A stretch of DNA of 64,000 nt from Pempheris klunzingeri. Lineage: Eukaryota > Chordata > Actinopteri > Acropomatiformes > Pempheridae. Within the stretch, counting starts at the first letter, position 1. Each line of letters opens with the position of its first letter. Shown here piece by piece: positions 31,501 to 57,696 of the stretch. Position numbers and translations under genes: made by a program. The stretch is from assembly GCF_042242105.1 (NCBI RefSeq), contig NC_092014.1:14389874-14453873 (forward strand), given 5' to 3'. The notes below the pieces were generated by a model. That model searched no databases, was not told the origin of the DNA, and was given only the letters and a program-made list of their open reading frames with translations.

Positions 31501-34500
31501 CCACATTGGCCCCGCTAACTGCTGAGCCGTTCCAGTGTTGGTGGTTCCCCTGCGGCCGGTTTGCAGCAGACTGTGGGCTCTGCTGGTACTGTCCCGGCCC
31601 TCGAGTCCTGCCCTCCACCACACCGCAGTGGTTGTGTGGGTTAGCATTGCTATCGTCGTAGCAGTTAGAGTTAGCCACTGCCAGCTCAGAACCTAACTGG
31701 GTATTTATATGGGTGTGGGACAGTGTAGCGCCTGCGCTTGTGTTGCTGCACTCTAGGCTGTAGGAGCGCAGCAGACTTCCCACACAGTCGTGTGTGTCAT
31801 GTTCTTGTGTGTCACCCTGAACAGTGTTTGTGTGTATGTTAACGCAGGACTGGATCCAAGCTACATGGCTATACTGGGATGTCCCACCCAGGTGTTCAGG
31901 GAGGGAGGAGACTGGGATGTGGCTGGCCAACTCGTGAGCTTTCACTGTGCACACCTGGCGAATGGAGAAGAAAGAAAACACATTTCAAATGACAACAAAA
32001 CATCTCACACACAATGACAAAAGTCCAAATGAAAACACACACTCAGAACACTCACCCTTTCTCTCAGCTTCTCGCGCACAAATAGGCGGAGGACTGCAAA
32101 AGGTGCTCGAAACCAGAGAGGCGATGACACAATGAAGACACATTTTAGACGAGCTGGAAATGCTCCCTGGGAAACACAAACATCAGACAGACAAAATTAG
32201 ACCCCACAGTCCTAAAGGCAGATAGATAAGAGAGCAACCAAGGAGGAGGAAGTTTCTTATATTTACCTTGAGCAAATTGAGGATCTTGACACAGAGCTCA
32301 TAGTCAAAATTGCCATAGCTTGAGTTGGTCATGTCATAGATAAATATGAGTCCGTCTCTTTGAGTTTGCAAACTGGGAAGAAATGAACAAGACTTTCAAA
32401 TGAAAAGCAGAAAAGAGGGGTCATAAGAAGCTTGCTATTAGAAATTCATATCATTTTATAAAATACACTGGAGAGAAACTTAGAAATACGGCAATACTAG
32501 TTTTTTTTCTTTTTTTAATCCAGGTACTGACACAGAACAAAGTCTAATGGTGGGATAAAACAAGTTGGCCAACGCCTGACCCCTCTAATATTTAGCGAGA
32601 AAAGTCAGACTCGAAATTAAAAGGCAAAGTCTAATAGAGTCTTGTAGAAAATACAAGAACAATGACAAGATGAAAAGAACGAGGTAGGAGTGAACCACAA
32701 CAAGAAGGGAGTTGCGCAAAATGAGTGCATGTATGTATAAAGAGTTGGCTCATCACCTCTCTATGGCTTTGTCCAGCTGATAGATGATGGCCTGCAGCAC
32801 AGCTTTGTGAGTGGTGACATCAGGCCGATGAAGACGGGCAGTGAAGAGTGCTAGAGCGGCGCCCTTTGCATCACGGCCAGGCTGGTAGGGAAATTAACAG
32901 GTTAAGTATACAAACTGCCAGTTTGTTGTGCTTCCATTCTTTGCGTTTGTGAGAAAAAGCAGCCATGAAATTTGATAATGAATATACACATTTTCAGCCC
33001 TCCGTACACGAGGGAAGTATATAAACTGAGTCAAAACCAAAAATTTTACTCCATCTCCATTCATGAGGAGACACAAGCACATGTGCAGGCTGTCATGCAC
33101 GTACACAAACACACAAAACTCTTCCTTAGTGGCCAGCATGTGCACCATTTTCTGTGTATCCTGGGGTGTAGCTGTGAAACAATGAGCTGCAGTTACTTCA
33201 TGGAATATAATTTGCTTCAACACTCACCAGGACTGTAAATTTGCCACTCAGCAGCTCAGAGCGAAGGGGCTCCTCGTCAGGGTTGATATTGATGATGCCC
33301 TCTTTGATTCTTGTGTTCTAAGTGTGATACAAGGCGTGACGGCAGGAGAGAAGGGGGAGGTCAGTAGCTTGCAGCAAAAATAAAATGCCCATGGGTTCAT
33401 GTTATTTGGATCCATCATATAAAAATCTATGCTCTTGGCACTGTATAAACAAAAAAAAAGGCTTCTCGCGAGCGGTGTTTGTTGCTGGGAGTTTGTTTTT
33501 GTTTTCAATAGACATCACAATATCTCATTTGTTTTCATTTACAAGCAAACACAGTTTGTGATTATTGGTATCAATTTATCACGTTTACACTGTATATACC
33601 TCAAAATAAGCCTGAAGATGTTATTCGCAATTTAAGTTCCAACTGAAATATTCAGAGAAGGTCAGGTCTGAAATTTTGCAGTTGAATATCCTCCCCAGAT
33701 CCTTTAAGCCTAATTACACCCTGTGGTGTCCTGTTGATAGTAGATAAAGTAAATAGTCATCTCAGTTCTGTCACCAATCACAGCACTGCAGTACCTTGTA
33801 TGCCTGGAAGAGGTCGATGGCTCTGGAGACGTCGAACTTGCGGGCCATCAGAAACTTTACAGCTGTAGGTTGTGAGACGAGCCCAGCACTGTGAGGCTGC
33901 TCCCTGCTACGCACCTCACTCAGGAACTCCTCCACAGCCTGGAGAATACACGAGAAAGGAGGTGGAAGAAAAAGGTATAGCAACCAGAGGGGAATGTGTT
34001 AAAATATATCAAACGCTTGAATTTGGAGGGGAGAGCAGGCCAACCAGGCCATGAAGACAATGTTTACATGAAAAGGAAAACGCATGAGTCTGTCAGCCCT
34101 CTCAGCTTTGTCGTCCTTTCCCTGCCAAAGTTACAATAATGCAGATTACAGCAGAAGGCTGTGTCCCTGGAAGATGGAAGTGGATAAGAGCACTCATGTC
34201 AGGAGACAACAGTCAGCCTGTTTTCACCCAAGTGAGCTGCATCTGTGCTCCAAATATGTAACCAGCACAATGAGAGTCTGCGAGTGGGTAAAACAGATTA
34301 ACATTAACATACAAAACTCGGATCTACTCTCTCATGAGACAAAGAGGAAGAATGTCAAGTGAAAAACTAACCCAGTTAAAGAATTTCCTTATGAATTGTT
34401 TAGCCATTCAGACCCTGATGCATCTTGTCTCATGATCAATTTTGTTATTAGGCGACGGACTAAAATATAGAGACAAAGACACTCATTCAATAGATGGCAT

Positions 34501-36239
34501 TAGCTGTGTAAAATAAACAGCAAGTAATTTAATTTTAGTGATGCCAGCAGAGGTGGTCTCTGTTGAAGCTAATGTGGCACATCATTGCATTAAAACATTA
34601 AAGGAAACCCAATCATATACTATGGAATCATGTCATCAGAAAATCTATATTTGGTCATTTATCAAGTTGTCACAAATCCAGTACTTCAAAGGATTTGTGA
34701 CTCTCGGACTGCAACATAGTCTGAACTCTGTGCCAAAAATGGACTGAGTCTAATGCTGTGAATTGGACACATATTGAAGTCACAAAATATACACACAGGT
34801 GTTTGAGAAACCTAACCAGCATGGTCCTGGCATTTTAACCGAGGCAAGAGAAGCAACTGATCAAATCAGACACACATAATTACATTAAAAGGTACTATTT
34901 AATGCGCTTGACACTCCACTCCTTGACACCCCTCGATTTGGCATTCAGTATAGTGTGTTTTTGTGCCCGCTTATGATTTTTTTAATCAAGTAATGTGCTA
35001 CATCAAGGTATGCTCCCTCACACATTTTATTACTGCACCACAAAGTGGTCCTAAATCAATGTTGCAGATGGCCAACAGCAAATTTTGGGGCCCTATAACA
35101 AAGTCTGGGAGGGTCACACTCTTTGGATATACTGTATGTTACCATCAGTGACTGAGCATCAGCACCAGGATGGTAGGTAGTGTTGGTGGAGATAATTCAA
35201 AGCAACAAGTTGTTCATTTCAGCTTAAACTACAAACATTTTGTACAGCAGGCACAGTAGATCGATTGACATTACTGGATCTGAGAAAGTGATATTAGCTA
35301 TCAAGTGACATATCAGCATTGCAAGCGTGACCTGTAACTTAAATATCTGTTGACCTTGTGGGAGCTTAAAGAAGATAAATCAAGCAGCTATGAAATGAAG
35401 CAGTCATCCGCTGCGTGACTTCTGATGTTTGCCATCAATGTGAGGTCCTCCCCCTTTACTAGAAAGTGATGGCAACAACAATGCTAGGAACCGGCGGACC
35501 ACTTCTGTGAATTCTCCACAAATCGTAAATCTGATAGGCAAGACTCTGCTAACACTCGCGTTGTACGATGAGAGTCACGATCTTGGTCTGTCTTAACGGT
35601 GTCATGGTACAAAATGACGATCAACATGTGAAGCAACCAGTCTTTGGTCGTTTTAACCCTCAGATTTGGTCAAATGTGATTTTTGGCGTCTAGCAAGATA
35701 GCTGTCGAGGAAATTCCCTGCAAGTCAACAATAGCTATTAGCATTAGCCAGCGGCTAACGTTAGGTTTACATGTGGCAGATGGATGGCTAACGGTAGCGT
35801 TAGAGACACTGACGCTAAAAGCCACATATGTGGGGCAAACAGTGTGTAACGAAGTATCACAAGTTAACATTGGCGACATGAACGTATCTGTGTGGCCCGT
35901 GTAAAGTCGAGTTATCAAGGGGCGAGTATTAGAGATACACAGCCGGTGGAGTGGTCCCTACTACTGCTAGCAAACGCCATCATGCTAACACACATGCTAA
36001 CTGCTGTCAGTCACACCGGAGTCAGTAGACCCAGGAGGGTGCGAACGGGCCAGGGCTGTTTACTGGACCACAGCGGTCCCAGGAACAACCACCGGGACCA
36101 AATACATGAAAAAACATCGCCGCTTAAAGAAGAAACCGCCTGTGGTGTGCGTACACACTGGACGTGATGGAGGGATGAGGAAAAAAATCGGTAAAGAGAC
36201 CCTTACCAGCTGCTCCTGAGTTGTCAGGGCTTCCGCCAT
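28549..36239 (-). CDS. ptpn9: Tyrosine-protein phosphatase non-receptor type 9 (PTP-MEG2), complete
   Basis: This is a cytosolic and vesicle-associated tyrosine phosphatase whose Sec14/CRAL-TRIO domain binds phosphoinositides and targets secretory vesicles. Coding exons: 36239-36207, 33938-33795, 33317-33228, 32881-32757, 32372-32267, 32166-32056, 31954-31035, 30881-30785, 29988-29919, 29810-29732, 29582-29432, 29271-29064, 28772-28549; 785 aa (human 593). The CRAL-TRIO N region (AVKFLMARKFDVSRAIDLF) and Sec14 core (RDGLIFIYDMTNSSYGNFDY, FPARLKCVFIVSSPLWFRAP) cover about 12-225. The PTP domain covers about 510-770: DYINASFMDGYK, DFWRMVWEQMVLIIVMTT, KCGQYWPLEGG, WPD loop, then the catalytic P-loop HCSAGIGRTG with Cys at about 704. 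Between them the 920-nt exon encodes a long, low-complexity Ser/Pro/Gly/Asn linker absent from the human protein. The paralogue (9a or 9b) is not resolved. Intron 1 (33939-36206) holds no exon I can support. Confidence 0.95.
35690..36010. repeat. Cluster of GCTAAC/GTTAGC-type motifs near ptpn9 start
   Basis: Within about 300 bp of intron 1 lie repeated phrases such as TAGCATTAGCCAGCGGCTAA, CTAACGTTAGG, GCTAACGGTAGCGTTAG and CATGCTAACACACATGCTAA. The density of this short motif in both orientations exceeds what its surroundings show. Such phrases are common near fish promoters; function unknown. Confidence 0.4.
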
Positions 36240-37449
36240 CTTGAAGCCTCCGCAACGTCGCAGCGGGCGCGCCCACCAGCCGCTCGCTCACGCCCCACAG
36301 CCCGGGACACTGAGGCTGAGGGCTCCTCCATGAAGGCTCAGCTCACCACAGGCTGTTCAAAACCTCCGTTTATCAGTGCACGCTACCACTCAAAAAACAC
36401 GACAAAAAGTGTCACCACAAACAATAATTCTGTATCTTTTCTAGCATCTTTGCACTCTGCATCATTGCACTATTGTCTTTTCACACTCACACTTTGTTTT
36501 AGTTTAAAAAACAACAACAACAACAACAACTATTCTTACACATATATATTCACATATTTACATTGTATATAGACCATACATGTTTTTGCTAAAGTTAAAT
36601 GTGTGTTTACTTTGTTCAGCTTTGTTCCCTTTTGTTCCTTGTATGTGTTCATATATTTGGCCAATAAATCTGATTCTGTTTCTGTAAACCTTTATTTACA
36701 CGAGTATTCTACCACTGAAAGTAACACAATAAACATACAAGGTGCAAAATCTGTATATATTTAAATACCGACCGTTCAAAGTGTAGTTTTCTATATAGTT
36801 TACTTACTGGTGCTCTGTAGCAAAGGGTCATACACCCTTTTGTCCACACTATTGACACCTCACTCTATTTATCCACACATTTTACAATAGACACTCTATA
36901 AACTCTAACCCATTTGTCCATGCATTTTATAACTGACGACAATCAATAACCACAAATGTATACTTTGTTTGCTCATTGCCAATTTTATTTCATTAACAAT
37001 TTATGTGTACATTCACATTATTCATTAAATTAAGTACAAACAGACCATCGAGACAATGTTTACCCCTCATTTATTTTGTTACAGTTAATAAAAAAATAAT
37101 CAAAATACATAATTAACGGGTTGCAGTCTACTGTGTACTACTACCAGTAGGGCGCCGGAACCTTTGTTTCCAACATCTATTCCGTCGGACTGTTTTTGTG
37201 GAGCACCGGGGCGGCACTCCGGCGGACTTTTTGATTTCAGATTTGGTCAGCGGTGCCCAACAGAGAGAAAACATTTACATTAGGCAACCAAAATAATCAA
37301 TCTTACGGCAGCGCGTGTTTTCGCTTCCTTTTCTTTGAAACCTTTGATTAAATGCGGTTTATAAATTCGCGTCAACAGACAAACCGATGACATGTTAATA
37401 AACATCCACCTTCTCACGCGTTTGTCACAAACGGCACAACTCCTCAAGT
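36240..37449. other. Divergent intergenic region between ptpn9 and polq
   Basis: The 1.2 kb holds the ptpn9 promoter side (GC-rich with several CpGs at about 36240-36310) and the polq side (GC-richer at about 37140-37260). An AT-rich middle carries an (AAC)n run at 36509-36530 and a LINE-like 3' tail near 36690. No ORF or RNA gene is supported. The two genes may share regulatory DNA but the distance is too long for a compact bidirectional promoter. Confidence 0.5.
36560..36690 (+). mobile_element. Probable LINE/SINE 3'-end fragment
   Basis: The stretch ends GGCCAATAAATCTGATTCTG. This closely matches the typical 3' tail of fish non-LTR elements (AATAAATCTGATTCTGATTCTG). Only the tail is recognisable; no coding sequence is present. 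Confidence 0.5.
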
Positions 37450-52046
<14,597 letters not shown>

Positions 52047-54402
52047 TGTGACTGTTTAGATGTATGATATTGAAATGAAATACGATGAATTTATTACTTA
52101 AGGTTCTGTAAAATACGTTAATACTATCTTTTTTAATTATCAGATTGACAGTAATGAATTGTATGATAAACCCACAGTCTATGATTGTACTATGTGCTCT
52201 AAATGAACTATTTCCACATGTAGTGTCACAAATTATACATTCTTGTGAATGAATAATTTTTACACATATCCAAAAACTTGTCATGAGATTTTATGTAAGA
52301 TGATTTGCTGATATCGAATAACTTGAAAAGTCAGTTTTTCTCTGTTTAGAAAGCGTGTGGCTGCAAACTATTTATTATTGATTGTTTTGTTTTTTCTAAT
52401 GAATTGTCTACTCTATGAAATGATAAAATGAAAAAGTTTCATTCAACAAAAATCCCAAAACTGAAAGATATTCAGTTTACAGTAATATATGACAAAGACG
52501 AGCAGTAAATCCTCTCATGTGAGATATTGCAACTGGCATTTTTCCATAATTTTTGCTTGAAAAACATGACTGAAACGATTATCGAAATAGTGCCGATCGT
52601 TTCTCTGCTAATCACTTTAGCTCTGCTGTGACGTATTTAAAACAAAGACACAAGCAGCTTCAGTCTTGAGGACATCCTGAAATCTCCTTTTATTGGACCA
52701 TTGGTTGAGTTGTCTGACACAAGAACATACATCATTGTCATTGTCACTCATTAACACTGTTTTGTTTTACACTTAAGAGATTCACTGCACAAGATGTGTT
52801 GTCAGTATGATAGACATTTTCTGTGCAAAGCGAAATTCACCACCTCTGGTTATGGGGAGAAAAATAAATGGTGGAGGAAGCATTTTGTGTGTCTTTTGTT
52901 TTGAAGACATAGATGATAACCCGTTAGTGGACTATTTCTTCAGTTGGATCTCAATAACCTTAACACAGACACAAAAAAAAGACTTCTTTCAAAATTACAT
53001 TGACATTACTGCCAATTCAAGCCTATGCAAATTATTTCAAAGATCATTTTCAAACCTTCAGCTTGAACTAAGCAGAAGGGCAACTTTTTTAGGATGACTT
53101 TTGTTCATCGATTCACAATTTACCAGTGTACCATGACTCAAGGGAGCTCATCAACACAGGCTCAGTTTAACACGAAAAAAGTGACAAATGAGTAACAAGT
53201 AAATAAATACATGTCATGGACACACATCCATAAACAAATGCAACAAATAAATCATGAACAGCAATGATTTTTTTCTTTTTTTTAAAAAAAAAAAAAGCCA
53301 TTTTAAAACACTGGGAGTGTCAGCCCAAATGTCAGTACAGATGTTTCATGTCAAAAAAATGTCATGCCATTACTTAATCTACTAAAATACGTTGTTTACC
53401 CAAATGTGTTAACTGATGTCAATGCTGTCATTACCTTACATTACATTTAACAAGATAGGTACGACTAGCAGCTACAATGAGTAGATGGTTTCAACCATAG
53501 TGTCAAGTGCAACACACACCTGCTGCGTTATTTGTTGCACATTAATTGACTGGGGAGTGATGTGATAATTGCTGCTTTACTTGTCATCAAGAGGACAGTG
53601 ATGTATCCCAGTATTGACGTGTATCAACCACTGAAGAAGCACATCAAGATGCTGCCGGTGTGTATTGCTCTTTTCTGTTTGGGTAATACCCATCCCCTGT
53701 GATACAAATGTGTTTTTATGCGACAGTCAAACTGAAGACAACAATCATCTGCAAACACAATGATAATCAGTATCTTTGGTGGTTTCGCTGTTGTTCATTG
53801 ACCTTTCGCACCCTTAAATTATACAACAAATATTGGCTGGCTATTAACTTGTTTGTACAGGGGAGATGACCAAAACTTTGAGGTTGGCAATAATTTAAAA
53901 GCCAATGAGAAACTGTGGAAGTAAATGTGATGCCTACCATCTACAAATCCACCTTAACACCCCCCCTTTTAGGGCCTAGCAGACAAGTGAGACTAATGGG
54001 GCGGTGTGTTGGGAGAATGAAGGTTATTGTAAACAATTTTTAGTCAGACTCACTGCCACAAACAGAAAAAGGTTATTAGTCAATTAAGGCATTGACACAG
54101 GCGGAGCTGTGCATTTCACCAGAGTAAAAAACAGAACAAAGAAAATATATGTACACAGGTACAGTTAAGTGCTACTCAAGCAGCCTCATGTTCCACTGGC
54201 TAGATCGGTGGCAAGAGAAACTGGGACCAGGACTGGCCTTTTCTTGCTCCATGAAGTACAGGGGGCTGTAGCTGGGGTCAGGAGCTTTGCCTTTGTCAGA
54301 TAAGGAAGGAAAGCTCCTGGCCCAGGTTATTGGTTACAACAATTTACATGAAAGAAGGGAAGTAAGGTCACAAGAGGTTTGAGGACGACATCTACAAAGG
54401 TG
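52047..54402. other. Convergent 3' region of polq and uba6
   Basis: No coding exon is supported. The left part (52047-52670) is probably polq 3'UTR or flank, with no clear plus-strand AATAAA in its first 600 bp. The right part (about 52670-54402) is probably uba6 3'UTR. A homopolymer T-to-A switch lies near 53268-53297. Confidence 0.5.
52689..52694 (-). other. Candidate uba6 poly(A) signal
   Basis: AATAAA on the minus strand, about 1.7 kb past the uba6 stop codon. The context (CCAATAAAAGGAGATTTC) is conventional. A second minus-strand AATAAA lies near 52372. Use of either is inferred. Confidence 0.4.
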
Positions 54403-54627
54403 TCAAGGCGTCTCTCCACTGCGGCTGAAGTAGTACCTGACCGGAGGACCAGGAAGGTCATCATCTCCGTCTGCCTCTGGAGCGAATGACACGGTGAGGT
54501 CAACGTAACGCCGATCCACTGATGGCTTGATCAGCTTCTGCATCCTGCAGTCATAAGCAAAGTTAGGTACATCTGTCATTAGGTCAATCATTTTCTCTGC
54601 CAGACTTAAGCCTGGAGGGGGATCTTT

Positions 54628-54660
<33 letters not shown>

Positions 54661-57659
54661 ATCTGGTTGTCCACAGCTAATCTCTCAAACTACTGGACCT
54701 GTCAGCCTAATATATTTGTATATTTAATACATTTATGGCTGTATGTTAAACGACTTCTCATGGTTGAAAAGCCTATTTTATTTACGGTTTTATACAGTCA
54801 ACTACTGCTGACTGCTCACTCCTGACCGGCGTGTAGGAGCCACAAGTTATCAACAGCTCCTTCAGTTTGAAGTTCCTCTAGGCTAAAAATAGGCCTTGTT
54901 GCAGTCTGTTGCATTTTGGCATTTGACGAGGACCATCTGCAAATTAATTCCATACCCGATACATTATGATCCACTTAAGTTTTGCACATTACAACATAAA
55001 TAAATCACTGTTTCTGTTATCTTTGCAACCATCTCTAAGTAAGACACTGTCAGGTTTTGTGTCAACGTCAGTTCACCCATCAGACAGTGTTTCCTGTAGT
55101 GGTGCTTTAGTTCAAGTTTTAATTCAAATTTGCTTAAAAAAAACACTGAAGCCAGCACAGATTTGAAATGCTTCACAAGCAAATAAGGTATTCTCAGAAG
55201 CCTTTTTCCAGGACAGCTCCAACAACACAGACACTCCAGCATAGGTCTACAGGGTTGTGTAATGATGGGAAAGAGCAGCTTTTAATGCTCCTTTAGATAT
55301 TCTGTTTTGCAACTGATCCAAATTTTGAGAGGGTGTAAGCAAAAGTAGTGATATTCACAGCAAATGGGACAATCGGGTAACACTTACGTCAGTTTGAGTC
55401 TCTTTGAGTGTCCGGGCATCACAGGCACATAGAGCATCTTCACACCATGGACGACCATAGTGGGTTCAATTCCGTACTTTTCCTGAAATAAAAACAACAA
55501 ATCACCAAAAGAAAAACTGATGAAAATAAACTACAAATAACCAACGAAAACCCTCAGGGGAAGTATGTTAATATGGTAACTGCATCTGAGCTGTTAAAAT
55601 ATCAATAAAGTACATTAGTTTCTTACCCTCACTGCATTCATGAAGTCAGAGAGAGTGAAGTCCTCGTGGCCAATGACAGTCCAATAGTCCCAGATGGAAA
55701 AGTAGATGTTGTCCCTGGGAAAGATGTCACAGGGCCGTCACTATATTGTAATAGTAATAAAAATGGCCAAAGACCCTGCATTTGGTGCCATCTTATAGCG
55801 GAATTTTCACTTTGCTGCTGCGATGGTGCAATAATCATAAGGTTATAGTCTTGACATTTTCAGAAAATGGGGTCAAAACAGCAATAAAAAGTTAAAGCTG
55901 TTTTTATCACCTTTTATATCTCATCAAGTCGTGCTGGAGACGGTCAGAATAACAAATTGTACATGTCCCTACCTGATGAGTGTCCTTTTAACTGGGGCCG
56001 GCTCAGTAAGCACCACCACAGGGATGGCCAAGTTAAAGAAGCAGTTTTTGAAAGATTCAAACTCGTAGCCTCCAGCCACCTTGATCAACTCGAGGGCCAC
56101 CTGAGTATGTCACAAAAATAACACAAAATTACAGAAACATTTTACTATTTTTAGAAATTCAACCACACTTTCCATTTAACACCAACATCCTAATAAGTCT
56201 GAACATCCATCCATTTTCTGCAGCTTATCCAAGGCCTGGTCCCATTGGCAGCAGGTAAAGCAAAGTAGCCCAGAGGTCCCTCTACCAGCAACATTTTCCA
56301 GCTTGTCTTGAGGGATCCCGGGGTGTTCCCAGGCCATACGAAATACATATAATAGAACAGAATAAAATATGGACACAGCTCTCACTCCAGTTGTGGCCAA
56401 GGCCCCAGTACCTCATAGTCCCACAGCAACCCCCTTAAAACTCCCCTGGGGATAAGGTCGTAAGCCTTCTGCAAGTCCATAAGACACATGTATAATGGAT
56501 TCTTATGACTCCTCTGGTTACGCTGAAAGGGTAAAGAGTTGGCCCACTATGCAGGACGGGACCCACATTGCTCATCCTGGATCTGAGGTTTCAACAGTCA
56601 GTCAGAACCTCTTTTACAGCAGCCTGGAATAAACTTTCCTGGTAGGCTGGGCAGTTTGCCAAATAATTGAAGCACACCGTCGAGTCGCCCTTTTTAAATA
56701 TAGGAACCACCACCCTAGTCTGAAATTCCGCAGGCACTGTGGCCAACCTTCATGTGACCTTGACGAGGCTTGTCAGCCATGACAGCCCAACAATCACCAG
56801 AGCCTTCAGCATCTCCTCTGAGACCTCGGCCAGGGAAGTGAGTGAGGCCTAATTCCTGTAGGTGTTTTGAAACAGTGGCACCAAGTTAAACCACCAATAC
56901 AAAATGTCAAACTGTTCTCACCAATCCAGCCACAGCAGCTGTTGCCGTGGCGATAGCAGGGATGATCTTCCCAGCGATGCGCTTGGTCTTGAGTCTGTCA
57001 GCTGGCTCGATGGAGTACATTTTGGCTCTAAGAGCAGATGCTGATGTGACAAAGTCCACATGGCCGTTGTTGTCATCGTCCTTTTCAAACTGCAGTGGTG
57101 TCACCTGTAACCTCTCTACATGTTAAAGCACAGACATTATCGATTATTATTATTGTTAATAGAAGTAGTTTTAGTGTACTTGTTTTAGAAGCTTGCACAG
57201 AGAGTGTTCCTTAACTATTCAAACTGCTGTAATGCATTAGTTCAATATGACTCCGGGTTTCAGATTTTAAATCTAGCAGTTATCTTAAGTGTCCATTTAC
57301 AAATCTGGCTGTTGAGTATTTGTTCTGTTTTTCTTTATTTGCAGACCTGCTGTGACGCTGCCAGTAGCAATGGCCTGCTCCAGTTGTAAGATTGCCTCCC
57401 TCTCCTCTTCACTACTTAGAGGCATCTTCATTTGATCAGGCTTCTTTGCCGTTTCATCTGTCTCTATACACTGGATGGGACAGATCCACAACAATCAACA
57501 AGATTAGGATTTTTTTTACACTCAGCAAAAAAACAAGAACAATGGAGAGTCTTACTTTCTCCGAGGGCCTGTACTCGGGAATATTGATATCTGAGAGAAT
57601 CCTGGTCACCGCCTCCTCAGAGAGATCCTGAGACAGAAAGTGTCAGTTAGTGAGTAAGA

Positions 57660-57696
<37 letters not shown>

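Noticed and set aside
32894..33223. 109-codon minus-strand ORF in a ptpn9 intron
   Set aside because: It spans the intron between exons 33317-33228 and 32881-32757, is not in phase with either, and shows no conservation with PTPN9.
35670..36167. Overlapping ORFs just downstream of ptpn9 exon 1
   Set aside because: They fall in intron 1 among repeated GCTAAC motifs and have no domain. Openness reflects GC-richer promoter-flank sequence.
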